Numbered from the stretch's first letter, positions 47,864 to 60,649 are shown. The stretch: DNA of 64,000 nt from Erythroxylum novogranatense (GCA_029891385.1 CM057228.1:135001475-135065474), one strand, 5' to 3'. The notes: generated by a model not told the origin, from the sequence alone. Program-made: numbers and translations.

Positions 47864-50800
47864 TCATCTCAATCTCTCAGTCAAACACCTCCGAATGGAT
47901 ACCGCTAACTTGCCAACCTTACGAGGATGAAGAAGAACAGCACAAACTCCAAAACAAACTACGACAATAGCAAACAAGACGATAGAGGATCGAGCCTTGA
48001 AGAATCTGTTAGAAGAAACAGGGCTGCACGACTTGTGTGGCCATTCCTTAAAGGGGTCCACGTTCATAACAACTTGTTTATCCAAAAGGGGAACTTCTTC
48101 TACACTAGTTGTAGGTCCTGAGCTTGCAGTTACTCCGGAATCCTGTAAAATACGATAGAACTTAAGGAAATATCATCTGAATGAAAAAAATTACCGACTA
48201 ACTTGTAGTTGAACTAATAGAACCAAAAATAGATACTATGAAATTAGATTGCAAAGTGCCTCCTAATCTCATGTTCAGGGAACAGGGCAGAGCCAAAACT
48301 TTCACATATCACTAAATCGTTAGCTAATAGACAGCAAATCTCAACCTCATTGATGCCTGGTCTTCCACTTTCGGAGTAGCTACCAGAATCATAATTCCTT
48401 TCCAGCATGGCAGTTTCCATCTCGAAGCAAATACTTTTGCTTGTCTCAAACTTCTCAGGAAAAGTATGACTGGCTTGATCCAAACATTTTCTTAAGAGCT
48501 TCATATCAGAATCAGTATTGCCATTAGCTACTTTGTTTACCTCTACTTTGTCAATCAAGACCCTCAGATTTTGCAACAATTTACCCAAGATGATGGTTGA
48601 TTCATGGTGCAACAAAAATTTCAATAATATAGTGAATTTTTGTATCTGTAATGCAGTCATAACTGGTTGAATACTTTCATAAAAAGGCTCTTTCAGCAAC
48701 CATGCTATGTCAACAAGAAGTTCTGAAAAAGCCACCTGCCTCAACGAAGAAATCTCACACAATGAACCATTTGACAAACGAGATGCATTAATTCTCTGCT
48801 CAATTATTTTCATCTCAGAACAAGTGTCTCTATCCCCAATTAGTATAGGAATGAAGTTTGACAACCCACTTTCGTTCTCAACCTGCAAAATACAAGACCA
48901 GTATTTTAAATTAAATTCACAGCAAATGGTGGGAGAGAACATACGAGTGAAAAGAAGTAGCTTATCCACCTCAATAAATGCAGGACCAACAAGATTAGAG
49001 TCACTCTTGGTGATCAATATTTTGTACAATTGGTGATCTGGAGGACCACCTTCCACGCGACGACACGGTAATGCAACACAGTAATCACATGCTAGATACT
49101 TCCCCGCAAATGAAATCAGAAATCTGCCATCATTACGTAAAACATTATTTTCTATGTCACGTAAATCTGGGACTATGGCAATGTAGCAAATTGGATAGCG
49201 TGAAAAAAACAGTTACATTAGCAGACAAGTTTAACTTTACTAAAACAGTTAGCGTCTAAGGCCTAACAGCAGGAAAGACAAAAGAAAGGGATAAAGAAAC
49301 AAGTCAGTGTGAAGTATTAAATAGGTAAGATTCACATTCACCAAAAACTAAAAACACGTGACATTATCAAATATGTTCTTTGTGATTTTGAATACGCTAA
49401 AATGATAGCACGATTAATGACAACCACCGTACAGTTAATAAAGTTGATGAGATTCTTGTGCGGAGGCATTATTGCATTTGATTCCAGTAGAGTTATCAAA
49501 ATGTACATTCACGTCTCTGAATAACAAAGACGGGCTTGTTGCTTGATGCGAAGTGTTTTAAGACTTACAAGGATACAAGTCCAAGCAAAAAAGAAAATCG
49601 CAGTCATCAAGAACAGTTTGAAAAATAACATGTCATCTTGAATAAAGAAGCAATGAGTATTACAAACTAATTTCAAGCAAGAAAATCCTTAATTCCAAGA
49701 ACTTAACTTACACAGATATTTGAGCTACTATGATAACTTATAACAGCATCATGCATGAATCCTGTTAAGGATGTGATAACGTGATAAAGAGTAAATCATG
49801 GGATATAGTAGTTATCCCATGATTTAGTCACAGATACACTTTCCTATTATAATTGTAACTCCTCCATATATATACATTATCAACCTAACATAGAGAGGTG
49901 ACGGCTTTTCTCAAACTATTACTTGTTAACATCGTTAACATGGTATTAGAGCCTAATTCTCAAAAACTAACATGGTATTAGAGCCTAATTCTCAAAAACC
50001 CTAACTCCCTTGGTTCTCAAAATCCCTTCTATCCCGAAACCCTAACTCCCAAATTCACCAAAAACCCAAAGCTTTCTTTTCAATTCAACTCTAGATAGGA
50101 TCGATACCTATGATTAAAGACTGGTTGGTTCTTTCAAGTCTCTCAATTAGGGTAATTTGAACCCCAACGTGGGCTGAGAGTATGCTAATGTGTGATTGGT
50201 GACGTCGCACCACTGTGCAGAGGCAACGACGGTGTTGCTATTGGCACCAGAGAGGTGCAGCCTAAGGGGGTTGACATCGGCAAGTGAACAACCAGAGGTG
50301 GTCACACAATCTGCGAGGGTCGATGCCTGCGAGTGAACGGCCAGAGGTGGTGACGTAGCCTGAGGGAGACGATGCCAGCAAGTGAACAACCAGAGGTGGT
50401 CGACGGGGAGACGTAAGAGAGTTTGAGTCGACGTTCCACCAAAAATGACAACTAGTGATCTAGAGAAGACCGGAAGTAACGATGTGAAAGTTAATATGGA
50501 TGAAATTAAAAGGGCTATGATGGAGCTCTTTTCGGGTAAGGCAGTGGTTCAATTAATTCCTGCTCGAACCAAAATCTGTGATTGGAAACTAGAAGGTGCC
50601 AAAATTATCTTGAGTGGCGTAAATCTATAGAGGCATTTATGTGGGGTGTGATGAAAGAAGACCATCTCATGTCCTACGTTTTGCACAAGATGAACACACT
50701 AAATCACAGTGGACTAGAGATGACAAAAGGTTATTTGGCCTATTAAGACAAACATTGGTTCCTAGGGTCCTACAAATGGTAATCATTGTAACATAGTTAA

Positions 50801-53800
50801 GGAGATTTGGGATCATTTGGAATCTCTGTATCATGGCAAAGTTGACTTGTCTCGCACGTATAGGGTAATACATGATATTATGAAGACAAAAAAGAGAGAC
50901 ACTCCCATAGGAGACCATTATTCTTTTTTTAGAAAATTAATTGAAGAATTAAATCAGGTGATGCCTATTACAACCAACGTGGAAGAAATGCGAGACAACG
51001 TGATCAGTTTGGGACTATGGCCTTTTTGATGAGTCTTGGAGAAGAATATAGCAATATCTCGATCCCAAATTCTCACTTGGAGTGGATCAATTAACTCTAA
51101 CTGAGGCATATCATCAGGTTCTTAGGACTACATCCAAGTTTCCTAGAGAATCCAAGTTAGAAAATGATGCTTTTGCAAGTATTGGCTCTAATAAAGGAGG
51201 TAGGGGCGAAGCTAAAGAGGAAGACGTGGGGGTCGTGGTGGAAGAGATGGGGGAAGAGGAACACGAGAAACCTGATCTTGTTTTTACTGTAAGGAAATTG
51301 GCCATGTCATAGCCAATTGTCCCCAATTACCTCCAATTGCCAAAATGTCTTCTGTTCGTCTACTTATTTCCTTAGCTACATCTTCCTATTGGCCTTTAAT
51401 CCAACTTGATGTCAATAAAGCTTTTCTTCATGGTGAGCTGGGAAAAAGTCCCTATATGGTTTAAGTGAAATTGTTATCAACTGTGGCTTAAAGCGAAGCC
51501 ATTATGATCATTCTTTACTTTGGCAAAAGACGAATGCAGGACTAATATTAATGTTGGTTTATGTGGATGATATAATTATCACAGGTAGAGATAAGAGAGG
51601 CACACAAATGCTTAAAGACTTCTTATAAAGTCAATTTCAAACAAATATTTAGGGCAACTCAAATATTTCTTAGGCATTGAAGTATCAAGGTGTAAAAAGG
51701 GAATATTTATTTGCCAAAGAAAATATGTTCTTGATTGGTTAACAGAGACCGAAATGATTGGTGCAAAAACTCTAGAAATTCCTATGGCACCAAACCTGAA
51801 ACTTAGTGCAGAAGATCAAGAATTACTTGAGGACACTGAGCAATATCAACGATTAGTGGGAAAACTTAATTACCTCACTATGACCCGACCAGATATAGCC
51901 TATTGTGTGAGTGTAGTAAGTCAATTCATGAGTACACCACACACATCTCATTGGGATGCAGTAATGAATATCTTGAGATATTTAAAACGAGCTCTTGGAA
52001 AAGGTATACTCTATTCAAATCATGATCATAAAAAGATAGAAGCATTTTCAAATGCAGATTGGGTAGGGTATCCGAGTGATAGACAATCCACTTCAGGTTA
52101 TTGCGTGTATGGGAGGGAATTTGATCTCTTATAAGAGTAAGAAACAAACAATGGTAGCTAAATCAAGTGTTGAATCGGAATACAAGGCTATGTCACAAGC
52201 CGCATGTGAGTTGATGTGGCTAAGACAATTACTTGATGAGATGGGCATCAATTACACAAGTCTAATGGAGCTATGGTGGGATAATCAAGTCGCTCTTCAC
52301 ATTGCTAAGAATCTTGTTTTTCATGAGCGAACCAAGCACATCGAAGTTGATTGTCATTTTATCAAAGAAAAAGTTCGACAAAATTTGATTTCATTAATTC
52401 ATGTGAGAATTGGAGAACAATTAGCAGATATCGTACCAAATCATTAGTGGGGAATTGGGTTGATTATATATGTAACAAGCTGGGCATGATTAATATTTAT
52501 GCTCTAGCTTGAGGGGGTGTTAAGGATGTGATAACGTGATAGAGTAAATCATGGGATATAGTAGTTATCCCATGATTTACTCACATATACAATTTCCTAT
52601 TATAATTGTAACTCCTCATTATATATACATTATCAGCCTAACATTGAGAGGTGATGGCTTTTCTCAAACTATTACTTGTTAACATCGTTAACAAATCCCA
52701 AAGGGAAAAAGTTGATAGAAGTTTATATTTCTGGAAGCCCTGATGAAGCAAAACAAAAAAACTTACGGATTGCACTTAGAGCCTCAGCAACCAACAAGAC
52801 TCAGAAACCAACCTGACAGCCATCCATACATGATTTTCCAGTAGTTTTTATATGTGGTGTTGTAAGTCATCATCAAGTTAGCTGGTAAGTCGAAACTAGT
52901 AGAAACTTGACAGCAGCTAGTGATCTAGTAGATTTTAGTTGCTTACACTAATTGTAATGATGTCACGTTGAAGTCTTATAGAAATTCTATAGATATATTC
53001 TAGAAGAAAATGAAATAACAAGGACTTTGTTCTGAATGTTCTCATATCAAATAATGTTACTTTTTGTTTAAACAGCAAAATGTTTCTATAGTGAGAATGT
53101 GACACTATTTATAGAATGCACCCATACCACAAAGAAGCAAACAGGTAGTCCACATTGCTTTTTGAATTATATATATAGTTTCAAATTGATCCAGCCAAAA
53201 GATAACAAATGCAGCAATCTAAAAATTGATTTCTAAAATCAACTTCCTATTTTACAAAAAGTTATCAAATCAATGTGTTATTAAGTAAATTAATAAAGAC
53301 AATGAGCTGTTGGTAATAACACTCAGCTAAATACTGATGCACTATATGCAAATAGATGGGCAAAGCTAAAACAATCGAATGTAATCTAAAATCAATTGTA
53401 CAATCTGCTTAAAACTTTAGTCATATTGCCGTACCGAAATTTAGGTTGCAATAGATTACTTCCACAAGCAACAAACTCCATAGGTTTTCCAGCCTCAAAA
53501 CATGTAGGATGAACATAGTGAAGTTTTGGGGCCTGCTCTTTCATATTGACTTTTATCAGAACTCCATCTACACTCGTCAACATTTTAAACAACCAAACCA
53601 TAAGGTTTAATGAACCAGATTCAGTGACATGGCGGAAAGCAGTTAAGATTAGTCAAGCTCTTAAATTCGTGTACTAAAAGATCAGAGGCAATGTTATAAG
53701 TTATATAGCCACCATGAGAAAACAGATCAAAACATTCATGACTTTGATTGCATTTATGCAATAATAACATTGATCATAAATTCATTTAGATTTCATTCTA

Positions 53801-56276
53801 CCATTTGCATAGTGATTCTTCAGCTATCAGATGAGCATTATAAAAAGAACAAATCATAATAAGCAATTTCAACGATATAAAGATGTATGGCATGAAAAAC
53901 TTAAAAGTATTATTGCATGTAAACACCAGAGGCCAAAACTAAACAGAAAGAGGATGGAGTAGAATACGACTGTGAAAAGCTCAGAGGAACGATATACTGA
54001 ATATATCATCATGCTAGAGGCACAAAATAAACACACATAAAACATTTAACGTTCTCCAGTATCATCTTACCTTTCCTAGTGCCGAAAATCATGTTGTTGA
54101 GATAAATAACCATAGGGCCTCTTTTGGCCAGCATCTTACCAGGGACAACAACAAGATCATGCAAGTGTGACATAGGATCTTCAAGTAACTGCTTGATGCA
54201 TCAAGAGATTATAATCAAAATAAATTGATTGGCTCAAGAACTGACACATTATTTATAGAAATAGAAAATGTTATAAATAAAACAGTATTATACAGAAACA
54301 ACTACTTGATGCAACCAATTAGATTATTTTGGATTGTAAAAGCTGCCAAACTGTCTATGTGAGGCAACATAAATTTACAATAAATGAAAGTTACACTCCT
54401 AAACATTTTACCAACTCACCAATTGATGACAAACCATACTTAAATCTTCATGAACACCGATCAACTTTCTCATAGTACATGCTCAAGTTACAATAGTTCA
54501 TGAAAATAATACCGCCAAATAGATAAATTTAGATATCAATCACTTTCGAAAATTTCAATTAAGCAAATATGAAACATTAAATTCTCGCATAAGATCAAAT
54601 GAAGCCTCAGGTCAAAATAACTGAGTGCTGACACCGACTACTAAGTAACACCACATGTACTGCAAATACATTTCAATTTAAATACCAAAATCATTAGCTC
54701 CATTTCGAGCAAGAACTTAGAAAATTTACCTTTTCCCACATAAATGTTGGCATTGAAATAAATGAAGTCAAGATTGTACATCCAGGACGAATGTATCCCT
54801 CCAGCTCAACAGGCATGTTTGCCAACCATTCAAATATCTGTTAATAAATGTGACATGTCAACCAACTCCTGATATCCAAGAGAACATAAAAAATTCTCTC
54901 TCCTTCAAATACTAAACTCTAACAGGAATTCTTTAAAATACTTGGTGGCGGAGCCTTCTAGGAAATTCTGCAGGATTCCAGTCATAAAGCTTGAATGAGA
55001 TCCGACCTGTTGGGCACTAAACATATTTTCACAAAAGAATTCATCAATAATAGCTGCTTTTCTTAAAAACATCCCAAAAAATTGATGAAAATGCACAAAG
55101 AGGAATTGACAGCATTCATTCAACAAATCAGTAGACACCCACCAGAGATGAGTAAGCAGTCTTATTGTCACAATTTGAAGGCGATAATGCAAATCTTGAA
55201 TCATCTTTCCCAGCATCCATTTGGGTATCACCAGAAGCCCCACAGGATAAACCACTATCACTAATCCGATTCTGGGAATTGGGATCAGAACTAGGTGAGG
55301 GAAATCGTCCATTTTCAGACTCAACCAATGTTTCCCTCTCAACTACTTGAACATCTGCCACACATAAGAGAGAAAAAGAAAACCTTTAGTTCCACACCCA
55401 ACAATCAAAACACTAAACCAAATCAAGCCCAGCTCGCAAAATCCAACCTTTCCCAGCTTCACCATCACACATAGTTGATTGATTCGGCAAGTCCTCCAAC
55501 ACTCCCTTATCACCAGCACCACGTGAGTCATGGGTCTTTCTTCTCCGTCTATTATTGTGACGCTCTAATTTTCTCCTACAACTACGTTTCCCTTCGTCAA
55601 AATCAGTCAACGGGTGAAACCTGGCGCCAAAATTCACATGCAAATCCATACACAACAACTTGAATCACCATCAACAGTATAACAATCAAATTAGAATGAA
55701 AAAGATTGAAAAATATAAATAATCAAATCCAAAAAAAGCAGCGTACTTGCCGCACTGTTGACAGTATCTCTTGATCTCACCATGAAGACTAACAGAGGTC
55801 GCGTTCGCGCAACCCAAACAAACCCTATGCCTCCTATGATAACCCTTAAGCTCGCTAATATCCGCCTCACAACCCGGAACTTGGCATCGGATCGCACCAA
55901 CACCAGCTCGGGAGACCCGAACCCTTTTCTTCCCAGGCAAGCCTTCCTCCTCCAACAACTCGTCGAGTTCGGGGCAGGCGCACGGGACCCGACCCGCAAG
56001 AAAGTTGGAGCAGGTCAACCTGGGGTCGCGCTTCCTCACCCGATCCTCAACCTGATTCTCCACTGAATTGAGTTGTGGCGGTGAAATTGGGGAGTCATCG
56101 TCAAGGTTTATAGGGAAGTGATCGTCGACAGTGAAGTCCAGTAGATTGGCCCAGTCCCAGAGAGAGGAAGAGGTCGGGTCGTCTTCAGCGGGGGCATTGG
56201 TAATCGGAATGTGGAATTCCATCCGACCGTCGTCGGAAAGAGGAGACACTGGTGGTGGTGGTGGAGATGGTTCCAT
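47864..56276 (-). CDS. SPL7: SBP-box transcription factor SPL7 (copper response regulator)
   Basis: In Arabidopsis SPL7 activates copper-deficiency genes through GTAC-core sites. Ten GT-AG exons: 56276-55747, 55620-55448, 55354-55143, 55016-54942, 54837-54730, 54188-54071, 53567-53435, 49123-48970, 48882-48346, 48142-47864; 772 residues. Seen: acidic/aromatic [10 protein letters not shown] at 39-48; SBP domain about 131-205 with zinc-ligand Cys/His ([20 protein letters not shown] … YCQQCGKFHPL) ending in the bipartite [36 protein letters not shown] and [32 protein letters not shown]; and a C-terminal membrane segment at about 734-752, as in Arabidopsis SPL7. The start is the Met before EPSPPPPP; an in-frame ATG at 56333 would add 19 residues. 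The exon 9 donor at 48346 is inferred because it restores the family's C-terminus; without it the frame stops at 48244. Intron 7 (4.3 kb) carries a Copia insertion. Confidence 0.93.
49763..49940 (+). repeat. 5' LTR of the intronic Copia element
   Basis: 178 bp, TGTTAAGG … GTTAACA. TATA-like catatatatac near 49865. About 93-95% like the 3' LTR by eye. Confidence 0.9.
50445..51320 (+). pseudogene. gag of the intronic Copia element
   Basis: 50445-50630 starts [14 protein letters not shown]…, the N-terminal Copia gag; 50817-51029 ([20 protein letters not shown] … [16 protein letters not shown]) is the UBN2-type core. The CCHC knuckle (C-x2-C-x4-H-x4-C with [10 protein letters not shown]) is readable at 51279-51320 in a shifted frame. 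The upstream leader 50270-50405 holds about 2.5 copies of a 50-bp GC-richer repeat (gtgaacaaccagaggtggt). Confidence 0.8.
51350..52447 (+). pseudogene. RT and RNase H of the intronic Copia element
   Basis: RT starts at about 51350 ([19 protein letters not shown]), only some 30 bases after the gag zinc knuckle; protease and integrase are gone. Catalytic YVDD at 51560-51571. From 51754 the frame is open: [19 protein letters not shown], then RNase H with [45 protein letters not shown] and [12 protein letters not shown], ending at 52447. Several stops occur in 51460-51750. Confidence 0.85.
52518..52693 (+). repeat. 3' LTR of the intronic Copia element
   Basis: 176 bp, colinear with 49763-49940, followed by AATCC. 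Confidence 0.9.
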
Positions 56277-57180
56277 GAGATTGGGAAAGGGAATAAAAAA
56301 ACCGTATATTGCATGAGTTGGGGATTTTGGCAAGGTGGCGTAGAACTCGAGTCAGGTCAGCGGTAGGTGCGGTTCGGTTCGGTTCGGTTGGTTAGTTGAG
56401 AAATCGAAGTCAACAACTAACAGCCACATGCGTGTCCTTTCCTCTTCTTTTGTCATTCCAATTTTTTTTATCAAGGAAAAAAAATTAAAATAGCGTCATA
56501 ACGGCGACGTATTAGAGATAAATGCATACATGTGGTTCAAGTTTAACTTTTAACTTTTCTAAATTCCTATAATTTATTATTTAAAAACCTCATACTTTAA
56601 AATAAAATCAAACACTCTTTTCACCATTTTTAAAATAATTATAATATAAAAATAATAAAAGTACATATCTTTTATTTATATATTAATTAGATAAATTTAA
56701 CAATTATATTTTAGTATATCAAAATTAAAAATAAAATAAATTTAATTTAGTTTAATTGTATAAAATATCAACTTAAATAAATTTGTAATAATAATGATAT
56801 TCTAATTTTAATATGAAAGAATACTTTTATCTACATATTAATTAGATTTATAATCATACAATCTTTAATAATTATATTTTAATATATAAAATTTAAAATT
56901 AAGTTGAAATTAATTAAAATATATATATTTATATATTTAAAATTATTCATTTAATTGTCTAATTATAAATTTAGATAAATTTATAACAATAATAATAATA
57001 ATAAATCTAAATCAATATTATAATTTTAATATTAAGGAACAACTTTTTTCAACCATCAAATATCGATACGATAATTGTAAAAAATGTGAACTTGAAAAGG
57101 GTGAGACGGTGTTGTGTGGACACGATGGATTGCGTATGAGCAAAGGGATAGGGACTAGCAGGAGTTAAGAGTAAGCAATT
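56277..57180. other. SPL7 promoter side and AT-rich region
   Basis: 56277-56450 holds the 5' leader with a short ggttc microsatellite (56370-56391). From 56460 it is AT-rich without ORFs. GTAC sites were not assessed systematically. Confidence 0.4.
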
Positions 57181-58496
57181 CTGAGCGACAAGACACCACT
57201 TCCTGTCCTGCCCCCCCATTTTAGTGAAACCAGAAACTGTAGTAGATAGGACAATTTACTCAGGTTGCCAGGTAGACTTGTCCTTTTTCATGCAATGATA
57301 AGAACAGTTCATAAAATCTTCAATTATTTATTTATTTATGAATTATGTTTTTGAATATTTTTATTATTTCTTCCTTGAACCTTTAAAAATATTAATAAAA
57401 TTCATGTTCATTATATATTAAATCAATGAATTAGTATTCTAACGATACAAATTCTAAATCAATAACTTAATATTAAATAACATACTTAGAACTAATTTTT
57501 CTAACATAACCAAATATACGTAGAGGTAGAGATAGTAATGAACCGAGATAAGTCATAAGATTAGCTTTTGCTTGGGTCGAACTTGGTTTAAGCTCGATTA
57601 AGTTTGGGGTGCTAGGTCTGAGTGATGAATATCCGACTATCACTTGCTGTTGTTGACTTCTTGCTCACTCGTTGTTTCCTCTTTCTTTATATTGTTAATT
57701 GAAGAAGTATAAGAAATATTAAGGAAAAGTAGAGATGACATTTGAGCTTGAGCTCGAGCCTCGAGCTCGAACTCAGGCTTGTCAAAGCTAACACATATAA
57801 GCAAAACGATGTTATTTTATGTTTTTATTTTAAAATTATAACTCAAGTCGGGCCAAGTCAAGGCAAACTCATATTAAGATCGGATTGCCTTTGTAAACTT
57901 GAGCTTAATAGCAACGGTCAGACTAGGCCATTGTCATTCCTGAATCTTGATTCAAACTAAATCTTTTGAGTTTGATTGAACTTTTAGTTAAACTTAGACT
58001 TTAGTACAAATTTTAAAAACCGAGTCGATCTATTGTTATTTCTAGTAAAATACAAAATTATTAAGATTTTAACAATATCTTTATTGATCTAATTTAAATT
58101 TATTAAGTAATAACATACTTTTATATAATTATTTTATAAAAGAAGGTGTCCTCATATTAAATTAATTATAAAACTTTTAAAATTTATGATAATTTCTATA
58201 AAATAATTAACTATTTTAAAGACTAAATTTTTTAATATAACTATAATATAATTTTAAATTTAAAAATATGATTAATTTAGAGTCGAAATATAATTATAAA
58301 AGATAAATTTGAGATAGTTGGTATTAATAAAAATTACAAAAGACAAGAAGTGATTAATCATTTGAACTTTTTTAATGCTAATAATAAGTATATTCTTTGT
58401 TGAGTATTTATGAGAGACAAGACATCACTTCCTGGCCCTCTATTTTAGTGAATTGTCAACCGGCACAAATAATAAGTAGGACAAATTAGTGAGGTT
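57181..58496. repeat. ~90-105 bp direct repeat bounding a MITE candidate
   Basis: 57181-57285 and 58408-58496 share gacaagaca-cacttcctg, attttagtgaa and taggacaa-tta words in order. The right copy stops exactly where the minus-strand Copia LTR begins; in the left copy the word at that spot, aggtt, continues into gccagg. Confidence 0.55.
57527..58044. mobile_element. hAT-type MITE candidate
   Basis: Ends are imperfect inverted repeats: TAGAGATAGTAATGAAC at 57527 and the RC of 58030-58044 is TAGAAATAACAATAG. The pattern is close to the ends of 25174-25820. A GAGCTC-rich interior (57741-57775) and no transposase. The target duplication is not clear. Confidence 0.5.
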
Positions 58497-58828
58497 TGTT
58501 ATAAAACCAGAATTATAATTTCAGAGTATTTGGGAGAGAAGACTTATTCTTATAAGTTCATTTCTTCATCTCTTACATCAAACCTTCTATTTATAAGACA
58601 TTTCAAACACCTAACACACACGTATGACCACTCTCATATATGTGTTATTGTGTTAGGTAAAACCAAACCAATAACCACCTACTTCATTCTTGTGTTAGGT
58701 AAAACCAAACCAATAACCACTACTTCATTCTTATGTTAGGTAAAACCAAACCAATTCATATGTACACTAACTATTAAATGGTGCATCTACAATTAGTGGT
58801 ACACCATATTATTTCTATCTTTATAACA
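58497..58828 (-). repeat. 3' LTR of the minus-strand Copia element
   Basis: 332 bp. It contains three copies of a 41-42 bp unit (gttaggtaaaaccaaacc plus aataaccac-tacttcattctt) at 58650-58757. The five bases outside (aggtt, 58492-58496) are the expected half of a target duplication whose partner lies beyond the window. Confidence 0.75.
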
Positions 58829-60300
58829 CTCTCCCTTGGTGTGCCATATAATTGTCTCTTCTACGGCCTTTAAACGCATTTGGTGTTGCCTCGTTAAAAA
58901 CCTTATCGGGAAAACCCGGTGGGATAAAAACCATGATAAGGAAAAAGAGTCAATCACGTAAGCTCCCCTCATTGAACACAATGAGATCTTCCTCATAAAT
59001 TTCTTAGATATCGCATTCCAATCTTGTGGACGTGCTTCCTGAAAGGTATAAGCACGAAGTGCCTTTGTGAAAAGATCCGACATTGTTGCTTGATTGAATA
59101 TCTTGGATGTTGATTTGTTTGCTCTTGTCGAGATCTTGGGTGAATTGGAAAAATTTCGGAGGATATGTTTGGTTCTATCACTTTTGATATAACCTCATTT
59201 ATTTGAACGATACATGCATTGTCTTCAAATATGATTGTTGGTTCTTTGTTGGTCGATAAGCCACAAGTTGTTAAAATGTGGTGCGTCATTGACCTTAACC
59301 ATACACATTTTCGACTTGCTTCGTGAAGTCTGATGATTTGGCGATGATTTGAAGAAGTAGCAACAAGTATTTGTTTATGTGAGCATGAAAAAATTGCGGT
59401 GCCTCCATACGTAAATACATAACCGGTTTGGGATCGACTTTATGCGAATCGATAAGTAACACGCATCGCATAACCAACCAAAACTTGTTTTACATTTTAG
59501 TGTAAAATAATCCCAAATCAATTGTACCTCGAAGATATGGAATAGATGTTTAATTCCATTCCGGTGCCTTTTAAGTAGGAGATGAACTAAATCTTGCTAG
59601 TAGATTAACAACAAAAGCTATATCGGGTTTAGTATAATTAGCGAAGATACATGAGAGCTCTATCGCACTCAAATATGGCGTTTGAGAATCAAGAACTTCT
59701 TCATTTTCTTATGAGGCGAAATGGATCCTTCTCGACATTAAGCGATCTACCGACCATTGGTGTACTTAATTGAGTTGCTTTATCCATATTAAAGCGTCTC
59801 AATACCTTTTACGTATATGTCGATTGATGCACAAATATTTCGCAGTCTATATTCAATTTGCAGACCAAGACAATATTTAGTTTTTCCAAGATCTTTCATT
59901 TCAAATTCTTCTTTAAGTACACCACTATTTCTTGGATTTCTTTAGCGGTACCAATGATATTCAAATCGTCAACATAGCGGCGATAATCACATATCCGGAT
60001 GTTGTTTTCTTTATAAAACGTAAGGGCAAATATGACTATTTACATATCCTTTCTTTAATAGATACCGCTTAGCTTGGCGATTGTACCACGTCGTCCAGTT
60101 GCTTTAGTCCATATAAGGATCTTTGCAATTTGATCGAATACTTTTCCTTTGGTTGTGATTTTAATCTGCGGTATTTTGAATCCTTGAGGATTTTCATATA
60201 AATATTACTATCAGTGATCCAAATGCAGTGGTATAACAACATCCATAAGGCGCATTTCAGTTTACGAAGAAGCATTAAGTGATTAAATATCTAAGCGTAA
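58829..60300 (-). pseudogene. RT and RNase H of the minus-strand Copia element
   Basis: Minus-strand pieces: 59289-58993 (KEPTIIFEDNACIVQ, RNase H region) and 59083-58793 (LFTKAL, C-terminus). The catalytic YVDD is at 59976-59965, followed by LNIIGT. 60275-60069 contains YMKILKDSKYRR and KYSIKLQRSLYGLKQ of the RT N-terminal half. Frame breaks separate them. Confidence 0.8.
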
Positions 60301-60649
60301 TTGTATCCATATGAGAGAGTATGTTTGTTCATAGTCAATTAGGGTCTTTGAGAAAAACCTTGTGCAACAAGTCGAGCTTTGTATCTCACAATCTCATTTT
60401 CTCATTTCGTTTTGAACAAAACCCATTTGTAACCTCTGTGCTTTACACTTTGGGGTGTAAGGACAATAGGTCCAAACACTTTACGCTTGTTAAGAGAATT
60501 TAATTAAACTTCAATGATAGCATCTTTCCATTGAGCCCAATCATGTTTATTTTGACATTCAATAATAGATCTTGGTTCAGGATCTTCATTTTCATTGATG
60601 ATATCACATGCTATAGCATAAGAAAATATTTTATCAATCTCTTTCATAT

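Larger units (their letters stand above)
49763..52693 (+). mobile_element. Internally deleted Copia element in SPL7 intron 7
   Basis: 2.93 kb with LTRs 49763-49940 and 52518-52693 and perfect target duplication AATCC (49758-49762, 52694-52698). Orientation is opposite to SPL7. PBS tggtattagagc at 49941; polypurine tract ttgaggggg at 52509-52517. It contains gag pieces, then RT and RNase H without protease or integrase, so it can move only with help. The intron borders stay about 640 bp (acceptor side) and 740 bp (donor side) away from the insert. Confidence 0.92.

Noticed and set aside
54905..55342. 145-residue minus ORF
   Set aside because: A shadow that runs through SPL7 exons 3 and 4 in the wrong frame and across the intron between them.
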